Assembly: GCF_030238365.1 (NCBI RefSeq)
Contig: NZ_JASSOT010000080.1
Span: 112,013 to 176,012 of the forward strand
Source of the DNA: Lelliottia wanjuensis
GTDB taxonomy: Bacteria; Pseudomonadota; Gammaproteobacteria; Enterobacterales; Enterobacteriaceae
Direction of reading: 5' to 3'
Length of the DNA: 64,000 bases
Under the pieces are notes generated by a model, which did no database searches, had not been told where the DNA came from, and saw only the letters and a program-made list of their open reading frames with translations. Position 1 is the stretch's first letter; the number at the start of each line of letters is the position of its first letter. The translations under genes were made by a program, and so were the position numbers. This document shows, in pieces, positions 16,170-24,311 of the stretch.

Positions 16170-17426
16170 TTACTTCTGTTTAATATCTAACGACGTCGCC
16201 AACTGCTTCGCCAGCTGGTTGTGGTCGTCCGCGCCATACTCCCAGAACATCGCGCCGCCCAGACCTTTCTCTTTGATGTACTGCGCCTTCAGGTCGACCG
16301 AACGCGGGTTCTCATACGACACCGCAAACAACTCTTTGCCCTCCGCCGATTTGATCGACAGCCACGGCACTTTCGCCTGGTCGTCCCAGTGCTCGGTAAA
16401 GCGTTTCTCTGGATCGTTAATCAGCTTGCTGACGATATCGTTGTACTTCACATAGGTGTCTTTGGTGAGGTCATACCCCAGCGCTTTGAACATCCCGATC
16501 TCTTTTACGCCGAAGTACGGCTGCGTCACCGGGTTTTTCTCGGCGTCGGCTTTGGTCCAGTCGATGCCCGGCTCAACGCTGCGTTTCGGCACGCGTCCAT
16601 AAAAACCGATCCCCAGGTTCACCTGCTCAGGTTTGAGCCCGGCGGCAAGATAGTTGTTCACCACAAAATCAGCGCTGTACTTGTCCGCCGCGGCCACCGT
16701 CGGCCACTTCGTGGAGTCGTACAGGTTCGAGTTAAAATACTGCGTGCCGTAGGCCATATCGTAGGTCATCAGGTTGATGTAGTTCAGATACGGCGCGATC
16801 GCTTTCACATCGACCCAGCTCTTGGGGCTTTCCGCATTCGCACCCAGCGCCACGGTGACAAGCTTCTCTTTCGGCAGCGTTTCGCGGATCTCTTTCAGCA
16901 GGGCGGTAAAGTTGTCTTTATCCGCGGGCTGCTTATCCACGAGTCCCCACGCGCCGTTCACCGGGTATTCCCAGTCGAGGTCGATGCCATCCAGACCGTA
17001 GGTGTTGACGATATCCTGCACGGAGCGATTAAACACGGCGCGGCTCTCTTTGCTATCCGCCGCCCCGGAGAATCCGCGCGCGCCCCAGCCGCCGACCGAA
17101 AGCAGGACTTTCAGCTGCGGGTTTTGCTTACGCAGTTCAGGGATTTTGTGCAGGTCAGCCATCACTTTCGGCGACAGCCAGATTTGGTGGAGCTTACTGG
17201 CATCTTTCAGCGCGGCGTTGGTTTCACCGGCTTCGTTGTTGTAGATAAGACCAAACGAGTAGTTGAGATGGGTAATCTGACGCACGTCCAGCTTATCGAT
17301 ATCACCGCCAGGGCCAGCAGTGACATCGCCGCCGCCGTTGAAGTAGCCGACGGACATCAGATCAGCGGCGAAAAGGTATGGCGCGCAGAGCAGGGGTAAT
17401 GCTGCCATCACAGGCAATAGCTTCAT
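16170..17426 (-). CDS. Secreted family 18 chitinase (ChiD-like)
   Basis: A 418-residue glycoside hydrolase family 18 enzyme that should cut beta-1,4 links in chitin. The signal peptide covers about residues 1-20 (cut near LFA/AD). The catalytic motif is intact: GLDGIDLDWEYP, with Glu as acid at about residue 153. LSVGGWGARGFSG and the late GAMFWEYGADD are also family 18 hallmarks. There is no chitin-binding or FN3 domain. Sequence and length recall Serratia ChiD, but from memory only. It is a lone gene between yeaC and an AT-rich pair, not present at this place in E. coli K-12. Confidence 0.92.
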   Translation of the reverse strand: MKLLPVMAALPLLCAPYLFAADLMSVGYFNGGGDVTAGPGGDIDKLDVRQITHLNYSFGLIYNNEAGETNAALKDASKLHQIWLSPKVMADLHKIPELRKQNPQLKVLLSVGGWGARGFSGAADSKESRAVFNRSVQDIVNTYGLDGIDLDWEYPVNGAWGLVDKQPADKDNFTALLKEIRETLPKEKLVTVALGANAESPKSWVDVKAIAPYLNYINLMTYDMAYGTQYFNSNLYDSTKWPTVAAADKYSADFVVNNYLAAGLKPEQVNLGIGFYGRVPKRSVEPGIDWTKADAEKNPVTQPYFGVKEIGMFKALGYDLTKDTYVKYNDIVSKLINDPEKRFTEHWDDQAKVPWLSIKSAEGKELFAVSYENPRSVDLKAQYIKEKGLGGAMFWEYGADDHNQLAKQLATSLDIKQK

Positions 17427-17683
17427 AACGTATCCTCTTTGACTTAAAAAAAGTAAGCCACATCAGGGATGTGACAAAAAACAGCCCATTGAGGATAGCA
17501 GTGCCGCTTCGCTGAAACTGCGAGAGAGGTTGAATTTTTGTTATGCCGGGAACAAATGACTGTTAACAGCATGAAGGACAAGCCATAAGTGTCCGGAATC
17601 GGAAATGGTTACCCTAAAGCCTTAGTGTAGAGTATTGCGACCGCTTTTTAATGTATATGTATTTAATTCAACACAGGGATAGT

Positions 17684-18055
17684 ATGAATCGATTTATTAA
17701 TTGCCTGGCAGCTTCGTTCAGAATATTTAAAAAATGGATATCGGGTGATTATTCATTGGTAATGACGTATTGGGTTACAGGCGTTATACCTCAGGTTGTT
17801 ATCGCCATCAGCATTTATTCATTCATTATTAACGTCATAGGGCAGTCAACAGATCCCTCGGCGTTGATGCGCCCGTTTTTGACCCTTGCGGCTTTTGCAT
17901 TAATTTATACCCTCTGCTCCTATATCGCTATTGTATGCAGTGCAGTCAAGTACTCTGGGCCCAAGGTATGGCGGATTCTGGCCATTCTGGTGGTGGTAAG
18001 GGGCTGTATAGAATTAGTTAAGACTGTCATATTTTTTATTCAGGAGTTAGTGTGA
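17684..18055 (+). CDS. Small inner-membrane protein of unknown function (tandem paralogue 1)
   Basis: A 123-residue protein. The start at 17684 has an ACAGGGATAG ribosome site; an in-frame ATG at 17651 has none. Three to four hydrophobic helices lie at about residues 28-50, 62-85 and 95-115. It shares two blocks with the next gene: W-I-x-G...W-x-TGVIP near the start and S/N-A-x-KYxG...WR near residue 85. I do not recognise the family. The DNA is AT-rich relative to neighbours, which suggests transfer. The stop overlaps the next start. Confidence 0.72.
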   Translation: MNRFINCLAASFRIFKKWISGDYSLVMTYWVTGVIPQVVIAISIYSFIINVIGQSTDPSALMRPFLTLAAFALIYTLCSYIAIVCSAVKYSGPKVWRILAILVVVRGCIELVKTVIFFIQELV

Positions 18056-18402
18056 ATAAAAATTTTTTGCTACTAATTTCCCGCTGGATCAAAGGGGAGT
18101 GTCCGCTATGGGTTACTTGCTGGTTGACCGGTGTCATCCCTTATATGATGTTATTACAATTTCATCTGTCGATTCTGCATGTTTTTTTTGAACACACCAT
18201 TCAGTTTCACACTGCTAACTTATTATTAAGAATAGATGAAGTGGTTTTTCTTATTTATATTCCAATATGTCTGGTGGCTATCGCGAATAACGCCATTAAG
18301 TACAAAGGATTTCATCTCTGGCGCTTTTTTACATTTCTGTTTTTTGCTAAAGGCTGCGAAATCTATTTCAACTTTATTATGGGAAAATGGCCGCTCGGCT
18401 AA
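18052..18402 (+). CDS. Small inner-membrane protein of unknown function (tandem paralogue 2)
   Basis: A 116-residue protein whose GTG start overlaps the previous stop codon (GTGA), so translation is coupled. Three to four hydrophobic helices are visible. The motifs WIKGECPLWVTCWLTGVIP and NNAIKYKGFHLWRFF align with KWISGDYSLVMTYWVTGVIP and CSAVKYSGPKVWRI of its neighbour, so the two arose by duplication. Poor conservation elsewhere points to an old duplication or fast change. They may form a hetero-oligomer. Function is unknown. Confidence 0.72.
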   Translation: MNKNFLLLISRWIKGECPLWVTCWLTGVIPYMMLLQFHLSILHVFFEHTIQFHTANLLLRIDEVVFLIYIPICLVAIANNAIKYKGFHLWRFFTFLFFAKGCEIYFNFIMGKWPLG

Positions 18403-18427
18403 GCCTGGGTGAAGTCGAAATGTGAGT

Positions 18428-18448
18428 CGGGCAAGGTTACCTTGCCCG
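18428..18448. terminator. Hairpin between convergent genes
   Basis: CGGGCAAGG-TTA-CCTTGCCCG is a perfect 9-bp stem between the membrane-protein pair and yajD, which converge. No T run follows, so termination is only probable. Confidence 0.5.
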
Positions 18449-18463
18449 GCTAAGACCGTGCGA

Positions 18464-18808
18464 TTACTTCTTATCAATCATCGATTTGAGATTCGCAAAC
18501 GGGTTATACGTGGCTTCCCCGACGCTCTTCTGCGCATCTTCACCTGCGACCACCGTTGAGCCGTACAGATCCGCTTCGGTGTATTTGGAGTGCTCATGGT
18601 CGTGACAGAACAGGCACAACATCTCCCAGTTGCTGCCGTCTTCCGGGTTGTTCGAGTGATCGTGATCGATGTGGTGCACCGTCAACTCACGCAGATTGGA
18701 ATAGACAAACTCACGGCTGCAGCGACCGCACACCCACGGGAAAAGCTTCAGCGCTTTTTCGCGGTAACCGACTTCCAGCCGGGCATAGTTTTTAGGGATA
18801 AAAGCCAT
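18464..18808 (-). CDS. yajD: HNH nuclease family protein YajD
   Basis: A 114-residue protein with an HNH endonuclease fold. Zinc ligands are seen as CGRC (near 27-30) and CLFCHDHEH (near 68-71); the catalytic core is LTVHHIDHDHSNNPEDGSNW. It is nearly collinear with E. coli YajD (115 aa), which in E. coli sits near tsx, far from pncA. Its place here therefore differs. The substrate is unknown. Confidence 0.92.
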   Translation of the reverse strand: MAFIPKNYARLEVGYREKALKLFPWVCGRCSREFVYSNLRELTVHHIDHDHSNNPEDGSNWEMLCLFCHDHEHSKYTEADLYGSTVVAGEDAQKSVGEATYNPFANLKSMIDKK

Positions 18809-18843
18809 AACACTGGCACTCCTGAATGATATAAAAAATGCGT

Positions 18844-19485
18844 TTACGCCTGCGTCTCTCGCCAGTCTGCCAGCGTGTAAAGCGTCGCCCCTGCGGTCGA
18901 CATCTCCATAAACGCCAGCGCGCTGTCCTGCGCCTGAATGTTTACGCCACGGCAGCCGTCGGTGATCACGCTGACGTTATACCCTAATTTTAGCGCATCG
19001 AGCACGGTGAACTTCACGCAATAATCCGTTGCCAGCCCCATCACGATCAGATCGCTGATCTCATGATGGCGTAGCCAGTCGTCGAGGGCGGTTTTGTGGC
19101 GGTGCTCATTATCGAAAAAGGCGCTGTAGCTGTCGATATTCGGATTTTCGCCTTTATGAAACACCGCGTCGATCACCTTCTGCTCCAGCAGCGGATGCAG
19201 TGCCGCCCCTTCGGTCTGCTGGATACAGTGATCCGGCCAGAAGGTCTGCGCCAGTCCGTCCAGCTCACCCTGGGTAAAAGGCTCCACGTTATGCTGGCTG
19301 GCAAAGCTGCCGTGATTCGCCGGATGCCAGTCCTGGCTTGCGACCACCGCTTCGCCGCGCGCTTTACACCACCCGATCAGCGTATTGGCGACGTCCACGG
19401 TGCTATCACCACCGGCCACCGCCAGCGCGCCACCGGCGCAGAAATCATTCTGCAGATCGACCAGCAGCAGGGCTCGTTGCTTCAT
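18844..19485 (-). CDS. pncA: Nicotinamidase PncA
   Basis: A 213-residue cysteine hydrolase that turns nicotinamide into nicotinate for NAD salvage. The isochorismatase-like fold shows the Asp motif LLVDLQNDFCAGGALAV (Asp near 10), metal-binding SQDWHPANHGSFA, and the nucleophile region GLATDYCVKFT with Cys near 156. Only 10 bp separates it from ansA, upstream in the same operon, as in E. coli. Confidence 0.95.
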   Translation of the reverse strand: MKQRALLLVDLQNDFCAGGALAVAGGDSTVDVANTLIGWCKARGEAVVASQDWHPANHGSFASQHNVEPFTQGELDGLAQTFWPDHCIQQTEGAALHPLLEQKVIDAVFHKGENPNIDSYSAFFDNEHRHKTALDDWLRHHEISDLIVMGLATDYCVKFTVLDALKLGYNVSVITDGCRGVNIQAQDSALAFMEMSTAGATLYTLADWRETQA

Positions 19486-19495
19486 AAAAAACTCC

Positions 19496-20512
19496 TTATT
19501 CGTCCGGCGTCAGCTCGCCGCGCAGGTTTTGCATCATCGCGGCCCGCATGGACGGCACGTCCAGATTCTGGCTGAGTAAGTAGTGAAGTTTAGTCAGGGT
19601 CGCTTCGACCGTCATATCAAACCCACTGATCACCCCGGCGTGCGCCAGCGCGTTACCGGTGGCGTACCCGCCCATATTCACTTTGCCGGACATGCACTGA
19701 GTCAGGTTAATCACCAGGATGCCGCGATCGCTCGCTTCCTGCAGCTCTTTCAGGAACTCGCCGTTCTGCGGCGCATTGCCAACGCCGTAGGAGCGCAGGA
19801 TCAGCGCCTTCACCGGCTGGCGCAGGAAGTTACGCACCACGTCGGCAGAGATGCCTGGATAGATGGTCACCACGCCAATCGGCTGCGGGGTGATCGGGTG
19901 AACAATCAGCTCGCCCGCCGTGTGCGGCGCAGGCGGCGTGCCCAGACGGCGAATATGGATACCCGCTTCCAGCAGCGGCTGCAGGTTTGGCGACGCAAAG
20001 GCGTCGAAACCGTCGGCGTGGGCTTTGGTGGTACGGTTTCCGCGATAGAGGCGATTGTTGAAGAACAGCGACACTTCGTTGATCGGATAATTGGCCGCCA
20101 CGTACAGGGAGTTCAGCAGGTTGATCTGCCCGTCAGAACGCAGCTCGGCCAGCGGGATTTGCGATCCGGTGACGATCACCGGCTTTCCGAGATTTTCCAG
20201 CATGAAGGAGAGCGCCGAGGCGGTGAACGCCATGGTGTCGGTGCCGTGCAGGATCACAAAGCCATCGTACTCGTCGTAATGGGCTTTGATATCTTCCGCG
20301 ATATGCTGCCAGTCTTCCGGCGTCATATCCGAGGAGTCCATCAGCGGATCATACTCGTGAATGGTGAAGTCCGGCATCTCCTGGCGGTGGAACTCAGGCA
20401 TGAGCGCGAGCTGGCGCTGCAGATGACCGGAAACAGGAATGTAGCCATTTTCGGAGCGCTGCATACCGATGGTCCCGCCGGTATACGCCACATAAATCGA
20501 TTTCTTCTGCAT
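19496..20512 (-). CDS. ansA: Cytoplasmic L-asparaginase I
   Basis: A 338-residue type I asparaginase that turns asparagine into aspartate and ammonia in the cytoplasm. No signal peptide is seen. Both catalytic threonine motifs are present: YTGGTIGM near residue 14 and LHGTDTMAFTAS near residue 91. Length equals E. coli AnsA. It is the first gene of ansA-pncA, set off from sppA by a terminator at 20543-20566. Confidence 0.96.
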   Translation of the reverse strand: MQKKSIYVAYTGGTIGMQRSENGYIPVSGHLQRQLALMPEFHRQEMPDFTIHEYDPLMDSSDMTPEDWQHIAEDIKAHYDEYDGFVILHGTDTMAFTASALSFMLENLGKPVIVTGSQIPLAELRSDGQINLLNSLYVAANYPINEVSLFFNNRLYRGNRTTKAHADGFDAFASPNLQPLLEAGIHIRRLGTPPAPHTAGELIVHPITPQPIGVVTIYPGISADVVRNFLRQPVKALILRSYGVGNAPQNGEFLKELQEASDRGILVINLTQCMSGKVNMGGYATGNALAHAGVISGFDMTVEATLTKLHYLLSQNLDVPSMRAAMMQNLRGELTPDE

Positions 20513-20542
20513 GATAGTGTGTTCTTGTGCTTCAAAGAAAAA

Positions 20543-20566
20543 TCCCCTCTTCGCGAGAAGAGGGGA
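20543..20566 (-). terminator. Intrinsic terminator after sppA
   Basis: A 9-bp stem, TCCCCTCTT / AAGAGGGGA, is followed by a T run on the minus strand. It lies just past the sppA stop. Confidence 0.85.
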
Positions 20567-20572
20567 CGGGGT

Positions 20573-22429
20573 TTAGCGTACGTTAGCGCAGGTGAGGCAG
20601 AACGCGTAACGGTTTTGCGGATCGTTAAAGGCGGCGAGCTTATCGCTCTCGGCTTTGACGACATTGGCTGCGGTGGCCACCGGCGCAGGCAGATACGCCT
20701 GAATCGCGGCAGGCAGCATGGCGCGTACGGAACCGGACATGCTGTTCATCACCATATCCACAAACGTCGGCTCATCCTGGTAATAGGCGATGTGCCACTG
20801 TTTCAGCTTCGCCAGCTCTGCCGCTTTCGCGACGGCGTCATCGAAGTCGCCGAGGCTATCGACCAGACCGTTGCTTTTCGCATCCTGACCGGTCCAGACG
20901 TGGCCCTGAGCAATTTTATCCACCTGCTCTGGCGTCGATTTACGCGACTCCGCGACCAGAGTGATAAAGCGCTTGTAGCCGTTTTCGATGCTCAGCTGCA
21001 TCATCTGCGACACTTCCGGCGGCAGGGATTTGGTCACCGCCACATCCGCCAACGGCGAGGTGGCCACGCCGTCCGTGTGCACGCCCAGATAATCGAGGCT
21101 GTTTTCGACGGTGTTAATGACGCCAAAGATACCGATCGAGCCTGTCAACGTGCTTGGGTTCGCCACGATGTAGTTCGCAGGCGTGGAGATCCAGTAACCC
21201 CCGGATGCCGCCATCCCGCCCATCGACACCACCACCGGTTTGCCCGCTGCACGCGCTGCGGCCAGTTCCGCACGGATCACTTCCGAGGCGCTGACGCTGC
21301 CGCCAGGGCTGTTCACGCGCAGGACGATGGCTTTCACTTTTGGATCCAGACGCGCATCGCGGATCTGCGACGCGGTGGTATCTCCGCCCACGTTCCCCGG
21401 CGTCTCTTCCCCGTCCATGATCGCGCCATTGGCGAAGACCACGGCCACGCTGTCGCCCGATTCATCCGGTTTTTTCGGCGTGTAATCGTAAAGGCTGATG
21501 GCGCTGTAATTCTTGTCTTCTTTGCTCCAGCCGAACTGTTTGGTCAGCGCTTTTTCGATCTCGGCGCTGGAGCCGAGCGTATCGACCAGTTTGTTATCCA
21601 GGGCGTATTTCGCCGTATCGCCGCCGACTTTGGTCAGACCATCCAGCATCGCCTGCGCGCCTGGGAAGACCTGCTCGGGGGTGATCTGACGGTTGGCCGC
21701 CACGATGGCGAGGTAGTTCTGCCACAGCTCGCCGATCCAGCGGCTGTCCGCTTCGCGCGCGGCAGGGGACATATCGTCGCGAATAAACGGCTCAACGGCG
21801 GACTTATAGGTGCCGACGCGGAAGACGTGGGTGGTGACTTTCAGCTTATCTAGCAGCGATTTGTAGTACAGACCGTTGGTGGCAAAACCGTGCAGATCGA
21901 CGGTGCCCTGCGGGGAGAGCCAGATTTTGTTTGCGAAGCTCGCCAGATAGTATTGCCCCTGGCTGTAGCTATCGCCGACCGCAATCACCGGCTTGCCGCT
22001 GTCGCGAAACTCGCGCAGCGCTTTACCGATGTACTCCATCGACGGCTGATCGCCCCCGGCAAAGTTTTTCAGATCCAGCACGATCCCGGTAATGTTGCGA
22101 TCGTCCTTCGCCTGACGAATGGCGTCGACGATATCGAACAGGGAGTTTTCCTGCATGCGGTCGGAGGTCGAGCCCAGCAGCTGGCGGCCAATCACGCCCA
22201 GACGATTGCTGGTGGACGGCTTATCAACAATCACGCCGGTGATATCCAGCAGCAGCGCGCCGCGCTCGGAGTGCTGCGCCTGATTGCTGCTACTGATGTG
22301 CATCCAGACGCCCACGCAGACCAGGATCAGGAAGATGAAAAAGACATTCATCACCAGTTCGCGCACGAAGTTGAGCAACCGCCACGTCCATTTAAAGAAA
22401 CCGGCAAAAATTCGCCAAAGGGTTCGCAT
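20573..22429 (-). CDS. sppA: Signal peptide peptidase SppA (protease IV)
   Basis: A 618-residue membrane-bound S49 protease that degrades cleaved signal peptides. The start at 22429 (MRTLWRIFAGFFKW) gives the E. coli length. An N-terminal anchor helix covers about residues 25-45. Two S49 repeats follow. The catalytic Lys lies in RVGTYKSAVEPF (near 209), and the catalytic Ser in GGMAASGGYWIS (near 409), as in the Lys/Ser dyad split between the two halves. It is divergent from ydjA. Confidence 0.95.
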   Translation of the reverse strand: MRTLWRIFAGFFKWTWRLLNFVRELVMNVFFIFLILVCVGVWMHISSSNQAQHSERGALLLDITGVIVDKPSTSNRLGVIGRQLLGSTSDRMQENSLFDIVDAIRQAKDDRNITGIVLDLKNFAGGDQPSMEYIGKALREFRDSGKPVIAVGDSYSQGQYYLASFANKIWLSPQGTVDLHGFATNGLYYKSLLDKLKVTTHVFRVGTYKSAVEPFIRDDMSPAAREADSRWIGELWQNYLAIVAANRQITPEQVFPGAQAMLDGLTKVGGDTAKYALDNKLVDTLGSSAEIEKALTKQFGWSKEDKNYSAISLYDYTPKKPDESGDSVAVVFANGAIMDGEETPGNVGGDTTASQIRDARLDPKVKAIVLRVNSPGGSVSASEVIRAELAAARAAGKPVVVSMGGMAASGGYWISTPANYIVANPSTLTGSIGIFGVINTVENSLDYLGVHTDGVATSPLADVAVTKSLPPEVSQMMQLSIENGYKRFITLVAESRKSTPEQVDKIAQGHVWTGQDAKSNGLVDSLGDFDDAVAKAAELAKLKQWHIAYYQDEPTFVDMVMNSMSGSVRAMLPAAIQAYLPAPVATAANVVKAESDKLAAFNDPQNRYAFCLTCANVR

Positions 22430-22596
22430 GTATTCTCCCAAACCAGATAATGACCGTTTCCGTCGCGACTGGACGGCAATGTGGGGTTATCGTAATGACC
22501 CAACCGCCACTTGTCAGCAGGAATCGCCCACTGCGCTGTAACAAATTCTGCTCTCGTGTTAATTTTGTGAATAAATTTCAAGACAGGAGTTAATCA

Positions 22597-23148
22597 ATGG
22601 ACGCACTTGAACTGCTTGTTAACCGCCGTAGCGCTTCACGCCTGGCGGAACCTGCGCCTGCAGGCGAACAGCTGGAAAACATTCTGCGCGCCGGTATGCG
22701 CGCGCCGGATCACGGCACCCTGACGCCGTGGCACTTCTTTATCATCGAAGGCGAGGGCCGCGACCGTTTCAGCACCCTGCTGGAGAATGGGGCGATGGCC
22801 GCCGAGCAGGATGAAAAGGCGATCGACAAAGCGCGCAATGCGCCGTTTCGCGCGCCGATGATCGTTGCGGTGGTGGCAAAATGCCAGCCCGAACACAAAG
22901 TACCGGTCTGGGAGCAAGAGATGTCCGCCGGTTGCGCGGTGATGGCGATGCAAATGGCCGCCGTCGCCCAGGGCTTTAACGGCATCTGGCGCACCGGTCC
23001 GCTGACGGAAAGCCCGGTGGTACGCGAAGGACTCTCCTGCGCCGAGCACGACAAAATCGTCGGCTTCCTCTATTTAGGTACGCCGCAGCTGAAAGCCTCG
23101 ACCACCATTTCCACGCCTGACACCGCCCCGTTCGTCACCCGATTCTGA
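22597..23148 (+). CDS. ydjA: Nitroreductase family protein YdjA
   Basis: A 183-residue minimal FMN-binding nitroreductase. It begins LLVNRRSASRL, the flavin-phosphate loop, and has RAPDHGTLTPWHFF, as in E. coli YdjA (183 aa). The natural substrate is unknown. The ribosome site ACAGGAG lies 8 nt before the ATG. selD and topB follow on the same strand. Confidence 0.94.
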   Translation: MDALELLVNRRSASRLAEPAPAGEQLENILRAGMRAPDHGTLTPWHFFIIEGEGRDRFSTLLENGAMAAEQDEKAIDKARNAPFRAPMIVAVVAKCQPEHKVPVWEQEMSAGCAVMAMQMAAVAQGFNGIWRTGPLTESPVVREGLSCAEHDKIVGFLYLGTPQLKASTTISTPDTAPFVTRF

Positions 23149-23263
23149 TAATCACGCTAAACTGTCTGGATTATGAGCAAGCGTCGCATAATTCAGACAG
23201 TCATACTTACCTCATCACGGAATGAGCGCTACCATAGCGCGATTGCAATGACAGGAGATGTCC

Positions 23264-24307
23264 ATGAGCGAGCAAACTATTCGTTTAACGCAATACAGCC
23301 ACGGAGCGGGTTGCGGTTGTAAAATTTCCCCTAAAGTGCTGGAGACCATCCTGCACAGCGAACAGGCGAAGTTTGTCGACCCGAACCTGCTTGTCGGCAA
23401 CGAAACGCGGGACGATGCGGCGGTATACGATTTAGGTAACGGCACCAGCATTATCAGCACCACCGACTTCTTTATGCCGATTGTTGATAACCCGTTTGAT
23501 TTCGGGCGGATCGCGGCGACCAACGCCATCAGCGACATCTTCGCGATGGGCGGCAAACCGATCATGGCGATCGCCATCCTCGGCTGGCCGATCAACACTA
23601 TCCCACCGGAAATCGCCCGCGAAGTGATCGAAGGCGGTCGCTTTGCCTGCCAGCAGGCGGGCATCGCGCTGGCGGGTGGACACTCCATCGACGCGCCAGA
23701 GCCGATCTTCGGCCTCGCCGTCACCGGCGTGGTGCCAACCGAGCGCGTGAAGCGCAACAGCACCGCGCAGGAAGGCTGCAAGCTTTTCCTCACCAAACCG
23801 CTGGGGATTGGCGTGCTTACTACCGCTGAGAAAAAATCCCTGCTTAAGCCAGAACATATCGGCCTCGCCACGGAAGTGATGTGCCAGATGAACCTGGCGG
23901 GCGCGGCGTTTGCCAATATCGACGGCGTCAAAGCGATGACTGACGTTACCGGCTTTGGTCTCCTTGGCCACCTGAGTGAAGTCTGCCAGGGCGCAGGCGT
24001 CCAGGCGCAGGTCTGGTATCAGGACATCCCTAAACTGCCGGGCGTGGAAGAGTACATCGCCCAGGGCGCGGTGCCGGGCGGCACCCAGCGTAACTTTGCC
24101 AGCTACGGCCATCTGATGGGCGACATGCCGACAGAGTGGCGCGATCTGTTGTGCGATCCGCAAACCTCCGGCGGCCTGCTGCTGGCCGTTACCCCTGACG
24201 CGGAAGCCGAAGTCAAAGCCACGGCCGCCGAATACGGCATCAGCCTGAGCGCCATTGGCGAGCTGGTGACTGCCCGCGGCGGTCGTCCAATGATTGAGAT
24301 CCGTTAA
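23264..24307 (+). CDS. selD: Selenophosphate synthetase SelD
   Basis: A 347-residue enzyme that makes selenophosphate from selenide and ATP for selenocysteine and selenouridine synthesis. The start at 23264 is preferred over 23258 because the AGGAG lies 6 nt before it and the length then equals E. coli SelD. Catalytic Cys17 and Lys20 are present in GAGCGCKISP, so this is a cysteine, not selenocysteine, form. topB starts 4 nt after the stop. Confidence 0.96.
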   Translation: MSEQTIRLTQYSHGAGCGCKISPKVLETILHSEQAKFVDPNLLVGNETRDDAAVYDLGNGTSIISTTDFFMPIVDNPFDFGRIAATNAISDIFAMGGKPIMAIAILGWPINTIPPEIAREVIEGGRFACQQAGIALAGGHSIDAPEPIFGLAVTGVVPTERVKRNSTAQEGCKLFLTKPLGIGVLTTAEKKSLLKPEHIGLATEVMCQMNLAGAAFANIDGVKAMTDVTGFGLLGHLSEVCQGAGVQAQVWYQDIPKLPGVEEYIAQGAVPGGTQRNFASYGHLMGDMPTEWRDLLCDPQTSGGLLLAVTPDAEAEVKATAAEYGISLSAIGELVTARGGRPMIEIR

Positions 24308-24311
24308 TTCG

